A stretch of 64,000 bases of DNA from Populus alba (Eukaryota; Streptophyta; Magnoliopsida; Malpighiales; Salicaceae). The notes below the pieces were generated by a model. That model searched no databases. It saw only the letters and a list, made by a program, of their open reading frames with translations, and was not told where the DNA came from. Shown piece by piece: positions 45,582 through 59,494 of the stretch. A program made the translations under genes and the position numbers. The first letter of the stretch is position 1. Every line of letters starts with the position of its first letter. The DNA lies in contig NC_133300.1 of assembly GCF_005239225.2 (NCBI RefSeq), forward strand, positions 19,643,584-19,707,583. Direction: 5' to 3'.

Positions 45582-45833
45582 ACCAACAGGTTGTGGCTCA
45601 GTGGTTGTTGGGGCAGCTCTCCTTCCTTCGAACTTCGATTCGAGTCCCAGAGGGAGTGGGGTTGGAGAGTTTGTTCCCTTCCTGTCTCTATTGGGTCCTC
45701 CCTGTGCGGTATGCATGTCACCCCCGCGGTGTCTTACTTGCTCACTAGGCTTGCAGGATGTTCAGTGGGCCGTGGGATTAGTCGTGGTGTGCGCAAGCTG
45801 GCCCGGACACCCACGTTAATCAAAAAAAAAAAA
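45582..45833 (+). mobile_element. tRNA-derived SINE with intact target-site duplication
   Basis: An RNA polymerase III A box (TGGCTCAGTGGTTGTTGGGG, 45594-45613) and a B box (GATTCGAGTCC, 45637-45647) are followed by a GC-rich body and an A-rich tail (45822-45833). An 18-bp direct repeat, AAGTGTGAATTCTGAACC at 45564-45581 and again at 45834-45851 with one mismatch, flanks it. It inserted into a segment that occurs uninterrupted at about 42357-42380. Non-coding and mobilised by LINE machinery. Open frames across it are not genes. Confidence 0.92.
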
Positions 45834-45851
45834 AAGTGTGAATTTTGAACC

Positions 45852-46700
45852 CACATGGATGAGAAGAGGAAGCAGAGTGTCCAAACCATTTTCCAGTTTT
45901 CACAAATTAACCATCTTTATTTCCACTTTTTTCTTTCTTTCTTTCTTTCTTGTTTCATTTTGATTTTGCAGTCTTCCTCAGTAAAAAGTAAAAAAGAAAA
46001 AAGAAAAATAGAATTGTGCTATGGTATATATTAAGATAAGATTAAAGTACTTGGTGGATAAGTTTGATATATAACTAAAGACCAAATCATTCATTTTATG
46101 TTTTCAATATAAACACAATTTATCCATTCCATTCAATGATTATTTGTGTTTGTTTGTTTTATATAAACAATGCTTTTTGTAAAATAATCTCTTTGATATT
46201 TTATGTCTGATTTATTTATTTATTTGAGAAATTTGATGAATATAAATATTACTTTTCTAACACTTGTTTTTCTATATATCAAACCCCAAATAATTTATTT
46301 TAAGCATTCTTTTAACAAGTTATTTAATAAAATATTTTAGAAAAGTAATATATTACATGTAAAGCATCTCTCAAAAACAAGTTATTTTACACAAAACAAA
46401 ATTAATATGCTAGAAAAAAAATACTACACTTGATTCTGAAATTTAATAAAATATTATACTATTAAAAACATTTATTATTGTCTTAAACTCAGCTATGCTA
46501 AAGTCATATGTCATGGATTAAACTATTTAACGCAGATTAATTAATGTAGGTCAATTTAAAATAATATTATTTTAAAAAAATTAAATCAAATCACATTTTA
46601 ATTGAAATTAACCTACCAAGTCGATGTTGTTTAATGAATTAAGTTGATTTTGGGTTGATTTTTTTTTTTTTAACTGGAACCGGTTTAATGATTATGGTCT
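45852..46700. other. AT-rich intergenic sequence
   Basis: Includes a TTTC repeat near 45930-45952 and a segment (46430-46600) matching 42500-42640. No gene seen. Confidence 0.7.
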
Positions 46701-46712
46701 CAGCAAACACAC

Positions 46713-46784
46713 AGCCCATAACCCAGCATAGCCCGAAAGCCCAACCCGCAAACCCTAGAAGCAGAAACTCCCATGGTATAAATA
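46713..46784 (+). promoter_or_regulatory. eL19 promoter: site II, telo box and TATA box
   Basis: Site II-type elements AGCCCA at 46713-46718 and 46738-46743, telo box AAACCCTA at 46750-46757, and TATAAATA at 46777-46784, 70 bp before the ATG. This combination is typical of plant ribosomal-protein promoters, where it drives expression in dividing cells through TCP-type and telo-box-binding factors. The function is inferred from the motifs. Confidence 0.8.
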
Positions 46785-46853
46785 CTGACATAAACACGCG
46801 CTGCCCTCATCCGCTCTGCCACAGCTTCAACAGCTCTCGAAGAAGACGCGGAG

Positions 46854-48836
<1,983 letters not shown>

Positions 48837-50973
48837 TCCTGAGCTCCAGCGATTTGTAACTTTTTGCTTAGTGTCTGATTTTGTTTGTTGCTTTAGACAA
48901 TGTTGTTTTATATCTTAGATCGAAGGAAGTTTAAGCTGTTGGTACTTGATGCGATATGTAACACCAGTTTTTGTCGATTAAAAATCTATTATTTTGTTCT
49001 TACCACGGTTTTGATGTTTGTTATTTCTGCTGAGCCTCTTCCTATCAATATATTTTTTTTCTTTCAAGAGCTATTAAAATCCTATATTCTGCAACCATGT
49101 TGAGCTCCGTGGCATGTATTTTTTATCCTTATTATCTTCTTAGATGATACAAGGCTCTGTTGGCTCTTGAGTAATTTTATGATGCCAAAAGAGTAATTAA
49201 TGTTATTCGTTATTTCTACAGCTTTTCTTTGAAGAACGAGATAGATAAAAATTCTAGGTGTGGCTGTTACTTGGAGCATGAATTTTATTTTTTATGTTTC
49301 TTTCTTCAAATTAAGTTTACTTGATGAGCATACATTCTTTGGCTTTCTCGCTCCGAGGAGGTTGTGTGCTCATCGATCTTTGAGAAATTGTATCAATGTA
49401 GCTTAGATTTTTGAGTCTTCGTAGTTTTCGCACCTGGTTATGGAAATAAAATTTTTATTATTATTCTATTAAATCAATTTCATTATGTATAAAATTAATT
49501 TGACAAAAACTATAGTTTTTATAATTTTTTTTAGCATGCAATAAAATTAAATAAAATATTATCATAAATAAAATTGATATTACACTGCGAGTAAATTTAA
49601 TGTATTGTACACTAGTTTTTTGAAAAAAAAAATATTATTCATATGACAGTACATGTGAATCTGAGGAAATTAAACTTTACTTATATTATTCATTGTTTGA
49701 AGTAAACAATGTAATTCACTTGTATTATTCACTACAATACTAAACAGTAAAAAAGAAAAGCAGCTGTTTCGGCATATCCTATGTTTTGAACATGATTTGT
49801 AGTGAGCCCATCAAAAATAAATTATATTTCTAATATAACTAAATATTTGTTTTGATGTGGGAAGCAACCACGCAAACAAACTTATCCAGATTATTTTTGT
49901 TACGGTCTTCTGTCTATCAGATGGCATCAATGTTATCTGCAATTGCTTGTTCCTAATGGTTTTGCCAGGTTCATCCTTTCTCCTCTTTTGTTTCCTGACC
50001 TAGACGGTTCAGAAAGATCGTATGTCAGGTCAATTTCATTTCTGGCCAAGTTTCGTGTCATGTCGTGAAAATTACACTAATGATGTTAAAATTTGCACTC
50101 CCACTTGGAGAAAAGTTATCAGCCATCCTACGGCGAGCTGGTGGACAGCATGCTGTTTTCTAATGGCTTTTGTATGTAACGGGGTTCCTTAGGCAGACTT
50201 CCTGCATGATTTGTACAGTGGGTGCAAGAGTTATTTTTGCTTTAAAATATGTTAATATAATTTTTTTTCAACTTTCTTTATTTTTAACATCAAGTCACCA
50301 GTCTAAAAAAATATATTTATTCAATATTTAATGTTTTTGTATACTAGAACATATTTTTAAAGCATATCAGTAACGATCGTACTGTAGAGTGCCGCCAAGC
50401 TTTGATTGATTAGTCCTTGACGATGTCCCTGTTGGCTAGTGGATGTTCTCTGTGGGTCAAGTTGCTAGGATCAAGTCTTTAGAATACCATCTTTTACGAA
50501 TTCTATGAATTATCTGCCTTTAATCCATTGGAAGGTGAGTTTAGTTTACGATTTGGTGAAAATACCACCTGGTTTTAAATTAGAAAGGGATGAAAGAGAA
50601 GGTTACTGTGATTTTTTTTCTAAAACAAAGTTCTAGATAAACATGCAAAATTCGAGAAAGAAACAAACCTCGGATTAAAAAAATTATATAAAAAGTGAAA
50701 ACACTTGGGATTTAAAACAATGTGCTTGACAAAAGGGGTTTGACAGCTTCGAAACCAGGACAGAACTGGCCTGTTAACTGTTTTGACAAATTATTCAAAA
50801 AGATTATGATGGCGTGGCTTATTCTTGTGGGCTTCCCTAGAAGAAAAGGGCAGGAACAGTTCAGAAAAACCCGCGAAGGCACAAACACAACCTCAAAAAG
50901 TCAACCTCGACAGCTCAGAACTAGAGTATAAGAGAAGTGGGTTCCGTTTCTTTCAGTTCCAAAACCAGACATC
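48837..50973. other. Intergenic region between eL19 and MGST3
   Basis: eL19 3' UTR and flank. About 49905-50480 has a diverged second copy at 53370-53770. AT-rich stretch 49440-49760. No gene is supported; a 69-codon frame at 50722 has no family features. The MGST3 promoter should lie at its right end; a TATA-like GTATAAGAG is near 50927. Confidence 0.7.
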
Positions 50974-52028
50974 ATGGCAGGAGTAGAAATGTTCCCTAGA
51001 GGATTTGGCAATGTAGCTTTTGTTCTTGTTGCTTATTGCTTTCTCAATTTCTGGATGGGATTCCAGGTTGGCAAAGCTCGCAAGAAATACAACGTCCCTT
51101 ATCCAACCCTTTATGCTATCGAATCAGAAAACAAAGATGCCAAACTCTTCAACTGTGTTCAGGTCCTCTTGCCCTTACTTTTCTTTTCTTGTTTCTGTTT
51201 CCTGAAATTTGGATTTTAACCTCTCTTCTTTTCTTTTTTTGGTTCTGTGGTGCAGAGAGGACATCAGAATTCCCTGGAACTGATGCCAGTGTTCTTTTTG
51301 CTGATGGTGTTAGGAGGGATAAGGCATCCTTGTGCTTGTGTTGCTCTTGGATCCATTTATACTGTCACTCGGTTTTTCTATTTCACTGGCTATGCCACTG
51401 GGGACCCTAAAAAGCGTCTCACTATTGGGTTTGTTCCCTTTCTCTCTTGCTCTCAGCGATTACTTGTTCTTTCTTGATCGAAAATTTAGATAAAAGTATA
51501 AATTTTTTTAATCAATTCCAGTCATATGTGCCTAACTCCTAAGCATAAATATGTGAAAATCGCATCGGTAGGTCACATTCAAGATTCGCATAAGTTATTA
51601 ACCGATCAATTTCAGTCCATCAATGCACGTGCGCATATTCTGATGAATTTTATACCAACATGTCACATATATGGGATTGCTACGTTGCCTGCATCATGCC
51701 TTTAACAGCATTGGATTTGACGTTGGTGATACCTTTTAACCAATGATCTAACCAGCATCGGCTTTGGGACGATGCTGACACTCTAGACCTCCCCATGTGT
51801 AGGATTAAATTAGTGTCAGGCCGCAACACTGTAATGGTAATGATTTCCCTTTTTATGTGCAGGAAATATGGGCTCTTGCCTTTGATAGGGCTTATGGGGT
51901 GCACAATTTCATTCGGAATCAGTCTTCTTCGAGGAAAGTCCTTGTCTGTTATTTACTTATCTTGTGGTTTTGCTTTCCTTAATTTTCCATGTTCATCCAT
52001 CTTTAGTGTGTTTATGTTTTGTGTTTAA
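50974..52028 (+). CDS. MGST3: Microsomal glutathione S-transferase 3 (MAPEG family)
   Basis: MAPEG proteins are small four-helix membrane enzymes of the ER that conjugate glutathione or reduce lipid peroxides. Exons 50974-51162, 51256-51428, 51863-52028, all with GT-AG borders and matching phases. Visible: helix 1 VAFVLVAYCFLNFWMGF, the basic loop KARKKYNVPYP, family signature FNCVQRGHQNSLE (around the exon 1/2 junction), helices in exon 2, YFTGYATGDPKKRLTIG, and exon 3 helix YGLLPLIGLMGCTISFG. The first 146 residues correspond to the usual plant length. The frame then continues about 29 hydrophobic residues to TAA at 52026, so either the stop was lost or the true end differs. At1g65820 is the Arabidopsis relative I recall. 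Confidence 0.9.
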
Positions 52029-52540
52029 CAAGCTGTACTTTCTTTGAATATTGAGGTGATATTCTTCTGAGATCATTTCTCCTTTGTCTTTTGAATTCCT
52101 TCCAATTCAGAGGCACCAATAGAACATCTCTCATGGCCTCCAACCGGATGTTCAAAAAATATGATCACAAGAGTCACCACCACCGCTGTTCATTTGGTGG
52201 CATGGGATTTTTCCAAAGACATACAAGGCAATGCCTTTATGTTGAAAGGAAAATGAACCCTTGATTTGTCTCTGTCAGAGATGGCAATTATATATCTCAA
52301 CTAGCAATAACGTTTCCCAACACAATTTGTTTTTTGTCAAAGCAAGTTTACATTGAATCCAATAGTTAGATATAGAATGATAATGGCATTGGTGCTAGAC
52401 TTTCTTAGGTGGAAATCAGAAAATACTGGAAGGTCCTGGTATAGGTGCTAAACAATCAAGGACCTTTGGTCATAGTTGTCAACTCATTTCGGAGATTGAC
52501 ATGGAATAAGGCTCAGGCTGCAAAATAGAGATTAGCATTG
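52029..52540. other. 3' flank of MGST3
   Basis: No gene seen. About 52230-52440 has a diverged repeat at 54390-54600 (shared words TATGTTGAAAGGAAAATGAA and CAACTAGCAATAAC). Confidence 0.65.
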
Positions 52541-53770
52541 GCAACTCTCCCACGTTGTAAATTGTGTAAGATGAAACTTTAGACCTTCTGTCCTTGCCCT
52601 TCGAACCACGTCAGTTTGGTGCCTGGATGTCCTTACAGCCACAGAACAGGGCTTTAATGGTACTCTGTGTCATATGAGATTGGACCAAGTCTGCGTTTAG
52701 CCAAAGTTTAGCATAGATACCAGGTAGTTTCGTATAAAATGGGATGTTCATGTTGTTCATTGTGATTTCTTACAGGGCCCTGTGACCGAAAAACCAGTAG
52801 CTGCTCCTCCTGCTACTTCTCAAGCAACAGAGTGAGTATACATGTTACAATAGTATATACTGTGACTTAAATATTCTTGTTTTAACACAATATGTTAACT
52901 GCTCCCTTTGTTGTTTGTTTGCAGGGGAACTAAGAAGTCCAAGGAGCGATCCTGAGCTCCAACGATCCGTAACTTTTTTGCGCAGTGTCTGATTTTGTTT
53001 GTTGATTTAGACAATGTTGTTTTATATCTTAGATCCAAGGAAGTTTAAGCTGTTGTTACTTGATGCGATACGTAACTCCAGTTTTTGTCGATTAAAAATC
53101 TATTATTCTGTACCTATATATATATATATTTAAGAAAAGTTTGGCTGGGCCTTTTCCATCCTATATCCTGCAACCATGTTGATCTCTCGGTGGCCTGCTT
53201 TTTTTTTCCATATTACTCTGCTAGACGATACAAGGCTGTGTTGGCTTTCTTTATCCGAGCAAGTCATCTTTAAGAAAGGGAATCAATGTTAGTTCAGACA
53301 TTCGAGCCTTCAAAGTTGTTTCACACTTGGCTATAGAAAGAAATTAAAGATCCAGATCATTTTGTGACCATCTTTTATCTGCAGGATGGCATCAATGTCA
53401 TCTTCAATTGCTTGTTCCTCATAATTTTGCGAATTTCATCATTTATCCTCTTCTGTTTCATCACCTGGGTGGTTTAGGAAGCTAGTATGCCAGCCAAATT
53501 CCATCCCTGGCCAAGTTCCTTGTCAAGTCCCGAAGATTAAGCTAATGGTGTTAGAATTTATGTGCTGCAAATTGGAGAAAAGTTATCACCCATTGTGCGC
53601 GTCGAGCTGGTGAATAGCAGGTGGTTTATGAATGGTAGAGAATGGCTTTCTGCATATAATGGGGTTCCATAGCTAGATTTCTTCTTCAAGTCCCGCCAAG
53701 CTTTGATTAAAGATTGTCCCCAGTTGGCTAGTGGATGTTCTTCTGTGGGTCAAGTTGCTAGGATCAAAAG
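52540..53770 (+). pseudogene. Duplicated 3' end of eL19 (exons 4-5 plus flank)
   Basis: Matches intron 3, exon 4, intron 4, exon 5 and 3' flank of the eL19 gene at 48.4-50.5 kb. Exon 4 copy is at 52776-52831 and exon 5 copy at 52925-52955, with splice sites kept. The stop is changed: the Lys-stop codons read as Glu-Arg-Ser and the frame ends three codons later at 52953-52955. There is no 5' part, so it cannot make the protein. It indicates a tandem duplication around MGST3 whose 5' part is lost. Confidence 0.9.
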
Positions 53771-56423
53771 AAACTAAAAGGATAACCTTTTTTATTTATT
53801 GGTTACTTTTATCGACAAAACACATTTATCCTTGGATGTGAGGGTATAATTGACTCTTTGCTTTTTATATATACAGTAAAATAATTAATATACCCTTTTT
53901 AAATAAATAATTAATGAACTGGTGGGCAGAGGTACTTTTAGTTTTTCGATTTTGAGTGCACAGTAAAATAACCATAATGAATTTAAAGTCAAATTGTCTT
54001 CAACTTGGGGTAAAGGGATTTTTTTTTTTCTTTTCAAATATGGTTTTTTTTTTTGTTATTATCGAGTTTAATAAAAAATAATTTAGTATTTTAATATATA
54101 TAAAATATTATTTAATTTTTAAAAGTGGATTATAGATGAAAATCAGCAATGACATATTAATTCACACGGTATCTCTTCCATTTATAAATAATGTGTGTTT
54201 GGCTAAAATATATTAGGTTTTGTATCAATAATTTTTTTCTTCTTCCTTTTTTTCCTTTTTTTTTTTATTTGATATCAGAACTTTCCCTGTATATTTTCAA
54301 AGCAACCTTTCATTTTTTTTTCAAATTTAATTTATATTTATTTATTTTAAATAATTCATTAAATTAAATTTTCTTCCAATAAATGTCTTTATGTTGAAAG
54401 GAAAATGAACCCTTAATTTGTCTCAGTCAAATATGGCAATATATATATCTATATATCAACTAGCAATAACATTTTCCAACACGTTTTGTTTTTGTCAAAG
54501 CAAGAATGATTACATTGGATCAAATTAGTTAGATATAGAATGATACTGCCATTGGTGCTCAACTTTCTTTCATGGAAATCAGACAATGCTGGAGGGTCCT
54601 CGAACAGCTGTGCTAAATCAATCAAACAAGTCTCCTTTGTCATACTTGTCAACCCAGAGATTCATTTGGAAAATATCTCGTGTCATTGGATTCATTTAAA
54701 TCAATTCTTTTTACTGAAAAATCATGTACGTTAGTTTTTATCAGTTTAAATTATTTTTCGGTTCAATTTAAATTACTCATGAGTTACTACGATTGATTGA
54801 TTGAACCTAACTAATTAGTCCCTCTTATGTGCAAAATTATTTAATAATACCATAACAAAAAGTTATTTGGAGTTGGTGGTGGTAGCCAGTTCAAATCCAT
54901 TGGCACCACCAATTATTTTTTCTGTAATTTGGATTTGCTATGTGCTTTGTAAAAGTGATGATGGTGGTGGTTTTTATTGATGCAGGGTTTTAATGGCGGT
55001 TTCTTGGCTGACTTAATACTTCCTTGGTCAGTTGTGAGTTGGAGATTTATGGTGAAAGTATTTGTTCGGGAGTATGGTTGTGTTATTTTTTTTTTAAAGT
55101 GTTTTTTATTTGAAAAATATATTAAAATAATATTTTAAAAATTTTTTAAAATTATTTTTAATATCAACGTATTAAAATGATCTGAAAATAAAAAAAAATA
55201 CCTTGAAAGCAAAAGAAAAAATAAATTTAATTTAATTTTTTAAAAAAATATTTTAAATACAAAAATAAAACAAGAACTAAATTGAAATTTGAATGCAGGA
55301 GAAAAGACTAAATTAAAAATTAAAAAGCATTTGATTAGTGGGATACACCATCCCTTTCTGAGAGCATTTTCAAGAGTAAAAGCTATTTAGAAGAATTAAA
55401 TTGATATATAGTTTTTAAATAATGTAAATATAGCATTTTTTTCATATATATATTTAAAAAAAGTAATTATATTTTAATATATTTTATGTCCCTCGAAAAC
55501 TACAAATATCTCTTGATATTTGTATTCAATAACTGGAGTTTTGAAAAATATTTTTTACCTCCGTCTCAATGTCCTTAGCTGTTTCTTTATTATTAATTTG
55601 TGGTTGTTCGGAATTAATTTGTACATATCTCAATTAATTCTATAATTTTATAAAGTTAACGACCATAATAAACCTCCAATAACTTTAAAATTTATGTAAC
55701 TCAAACTAATAATATTTAAAAAGTACTCACAAAACATAACCAGTTAAGCTAAATTCTTTTAAAGTTATCCATGGCATTTTTATTTTTGTTGGTTGGCAAC
55801 CAAGCACTGCATATTGTTTTAAGAGCATAATTGCTGCCGACCATAAAAACACACCACCTAAAAACCTGGCAGAAAGCCTAAAACTTTTTTTTTATCAAAA
55901 GTTTTGACTGTGAGACTCTTGTAATTGAATGTTTAATTGGAATTTATATGGTCAATGTTTTAATTACTCGTTTGCCGGCCTGTTAGGGCTCCATATAACT
56001 GTTGTGGATCAAGCTTTGGCATCCCATAATCATGGCTGTTCATAGATTAAAACCTTTTTGTTTACTAGGGTTTTCTCAGAACCTAGCTGGTTCTCGTATT
56101 GATACAATTTGATTTACTTTATTATTCTTTATCTAGACTATATATATAGGTAGTTATAGCTAGCCTCCTCAAAAGTTAAGCCCTAGATATTGTTTTTAAC
56201 TACTCTATGAAAATAAAATTTAATTAATAACATAAAAATTCAGTGGGACATGAATAAATTTTCATTAATTTTCCTGTAACAAAATGAATTTATTAACCAC
56301 GTGTAAATTGATAATTGCAGTGGGAAATGTGATATCGAGGTAAGCAATCAACTTAGACCTATGAATTCATGGATGAATGTCTTATTCATCCATGCCATCT
56401 CTGGTTTCCTTCACGCCCTTCAA
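53771..56423. other. AT-rich intergenic region up to gap 2
   Basis: Contains the repeat of 52230-52440 (at 54390-54600), a MITE-like repeat (about 55085-55260), and otherwise AT-rich sequence. No gene is supported. Confidence 0.7.
55085..55260. repeat. Short AT-rich dispersed repeat (MITE-like), reverse orientation
   Basis: Contains CAACGTATTAAAATGATCTG, the reverse complement of the core of 6090-6290. Confidence 0.5.
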
Positions 56424-56923
56424 NNNNNNNNNNNNNNNNNNNNNNNNNNNNNNNNNNNNNNNNNNNNNNNNNNNNNNNNNNNNNNNNNNNNNNNNNNNNN
56501 NNNNNNNNNNNNNNNNNNNNNNNNNNNNNNNNNNNNNNNNNNNNNNNNNNNNNNNNNNNNNNNNNNNNNNNNNNNNNNNNNNNNNNNNNNNNNNNNNNNN
56601 NNNNNNNNNNNNNNNNNNNNNNNNNNNNNNNNNNNNNNNNNNNNNNNNNNNNNNNNNNNNNNNNNNNNNNNNNNNNNNNNNNNNNNNNNNNNNNNNNNNN
56701 NNNNNNNNNNNNNNNNNNNNNNNNNNNNNNNNNNNNNNNNNNNNNNNNNNNNNNNNNNNNNNNNNNNNNNNNNNNNNNNNNNNNNNNNNNNNNNNNNNNN
56801 NNNNNNNNNNNNNNNNNNNNNNNNNNNNNNNNNNNNNNNNNNNNNNNNNNNNNNNNNNNNNNNNNNNNNNNNNNNNNNNNNNNNNNNNNNNNNNNNNNNN
56901 NNNNNNNNNNNNNNNNNNNNNNN
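56424..56923. other. Assembly gap, 500 N
   Basis: Exactly 500 N, ending 15 bp before the start codon of NLR copy B, so that gene's promoter is missing from the assembly. Confidence 0.99.
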
Positions 56924-56938
56924 TCACTCAAAAAGAAA

Positions 56939-59494
56939 ATGGCAGATGCTTTTACAGCCGAGATTGCAAAATCCCTTATAGGGAAGTTAGGCACTTTTGC
57001 TGGTCAAGAATTTTGTTTGGCATGGGGACTTGAAGCTGACATTGCTCGTCTTGAAAAGAGATTGTCAGCCATCACCGCAGTGCTGTCCGATGCTGAGCAG
57101 AAACAATCAAAGAATGACAAGATTCGGTTCTGGCTCAACGATCTCAGAGAAGTCTTGTATGATGCTGAGGACGTGCTGGACGAAATCGAGTGCGAAACTC
57201 TGCGAAGGCAGGTGGTGAAAACTACAGGGAGCACCAGCAGAAAGGTACGGCGCTTCTTTTCAAGCTCTAATAAGATTGCATTCCGTTTAAGAATGGGTCA
57301 TAAGATAAAGAGCATCATAGAAAGACTAGGTGAGATTTCATCTCTTGAGTCTGAGTTCCACCTCAGCGAGCAGGCTATTGATTGTAGTCATGTCTCGCAT
57401 GAGGAAACAGAGATGAACCGATCCTTTGACAGCTTTTCCGGTGTTATCGGAAGAGATGAAGATAAAGAACGCATCATCAGCCTTTTAGAAGCACCTTCTA
57501 AGGTTGGTGGTGCTCATCCCCTTGTCCTTCCGATTGTAGGAATGGGAGGCTTGGGGAAGACATCTCTTGCCAAATCGGTGTGTGATGCTGAGAATGTAAA
57601 AAGTCATTTTGATCTGAAAATGGAGGTATGTGTTTCAGATGATTTTTCCTTGAAACAAGTGGTACAAAAAATTATTAAATCTGCAACTGGGGAAAGATGT
57701 GCGGATTTGGATGAGGGTGAACTTGATAAAAAACTTGAAGAAATTTTGAATGGTAATAAATACTTGCTTCTTTTGGATGATGTTTGGAATGAAGATGCTC
57801 AAAAATGGTTGTTGTTGAAGCCTTCGTTATCAAAAGGTGCTGGTGGAAGTAAGATTATAGTCACTACCCGTAGTCAACGTGTTGCTGAGATTATGGGTAC
57901 TGTTCCTGCGTACAACCTAAGTCTTCTTGGTCAGGAGGACTGTCTGTCGTTGTTTTACAAGTGTGCATTCAAGGAAGGGCAAAAGGAGTCGAATCCAAAT
58001 TTGGTTGCAATTGGGAAAGAAATAGTGGCAAAATGCAAGCAAGTTCCTCTGGCAGTGATTAACTTGGGGACTCAACTGTATGGTAAGACTGATGAAAAAG
58101 AGTGGAAATCGGTGAGAGACAGTGAGAAGTGGAAGAAGAGGGAGATGGCATTTTACCTGCCTTGAAAATAAGCTATCAAAGACTGCCGACTCACTTGAAA
58201 AGATGCTTTCTTTATTGTTCTGTTTTTCCAAAAGATTACTTGTTCCGAGATCTCTTAATGGTGCAATTTTGGATGGCACATGGGCTCATTCTTCAAACAT
58301 CAAATCCAAATGAGAAGTTGGAAGATGTTGGCTTGCGTTATGTGCGCGAGTTGATCTCAAGATGTTTCTTCCAAGATTATGAGGATAGGATTTTTCTAGC
58401 TGGCTTTAAGATGCATGATTTAATGCATGATCTTGCATCATCATTGGCTCAAAATGAGTTTTCAATCATAAGCTCTCAAAACCATCAAATTTCTAAAACG
58501 ACCCGTCATTTGTCAGTCGTCCTTGACTCTGATTCATTTTTTCATAAAACTCTCCCCAAGTTCCCAAACAACTTCCATCAAGTGCGGTCAATAGTCTTTG
58601 CAGATAGTATAATGGGGCCTACATGCAAAACAGACTTTGAGAAATGTTTGTTAGAATTTAAGCATTTGCGATCTTTGGAATTAACGAATGATTCTGAATT
58701 GGAGGATTTTCCGGAGAGGATTGGCGCCTTGAAACATTTGAGATATCTCTATTTTAGAAGCAACGCAAAAATAAAAAGACTCCCAAAATCTATTTTCAAA
58801 TTGCAAAACTTGCAAGCTATGTTTACAGGTGAAGGATTAGAAGAGCTGCCCAAAGATGTGAGGTACATGATCAGCCTTAGACTTTTAGATCTAACTACTA
58901 AGCAGAAGCGGTTGCAAGAAGGAGGGATTGGGTGTTTGGAGTGTCTTCAAATTTTATTCATTAGTTATTGTGAAAATCTAGAAAATTTGTGCGAAGATAT
59001 GCAAGGTCTTAAAAGTCTTCGAAAATTGATTATTGTTAGATGTGATAGCTTGATTTCTCTGCAAAGAAGCATAAAAATGCCTAACTACTCTGGAAGAACT
59101 TTGCATTCTTAATTGTGCAAAACTTAATTTGATGACGATAGAAGAAGAGAAAGAGGGGAAAATTCAACCTCTTTCCCTTTCCCTTCGTATTGTAATGTTT
59201 GACAACTTACCATCAACTATTGCTTTACCAGAACAGTTTCTTCAAGGATCTGCAGAATCCTTACAAATATTTATCATCAATAAGTGTCCAAACATTGGAG
59301 AAATGCCAGAGTGTATCGGCAATTTAAAAAAACTTCAAAATCTTGAGATTAGTGATTGTCCAAGTTTGAGCAACAGGTGTCGAAGGGGAACAGGAGAAGA
59401 TTGGCCCAAGATCAAACATATCCCTAAAATCAAGAATGACGGTGATGACAGTGGTGGAGAAACATCTGATCAGGTACGGGTTATAAGTATTTAA
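56939..59494 (+). pseudogene. CC-NB-LRR resistance gene, copy B (two single-base frame breaks)
   Basis: Most complete NLR here. ATG 56939; coiled coil with YDAEDVLDE (about residue 75-84); P-loop GMGGLGKTS (about residue 199), kinase-2 LLLLDDVW (about 276), IIVTTRS, CKQVPLAV (GLPL position, altered), CFLYCSVFPKD, MHD (58410), then about ten LRRs to 59450. The frame breaks near 58131 (GG where copy A has GGG) and near 59073 (five A where copies A and C have four). Both are homopolymer differences; apart from them the gene reads through. The TAG of copy A is CAG here. Either the frame ends at 59494, or a splice from CAG/GTACGG (59474) to an acceptor at about 59601 gives a short last exon. It may be a functional gene with sequence errors. 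Confidence 0.85.

Noticed and set aside
45568..45848. Two 83-85-codon frames
   Set aside because: They lie across a SINE with Pol III boxes and target-site duplication.
56361..57033. Frames starting before gap 2 and reading into the NLR
   Set aside because: The start is on the far side of 500 N. The NLR has its own ATG at 56939, equal to those of copies A and C.
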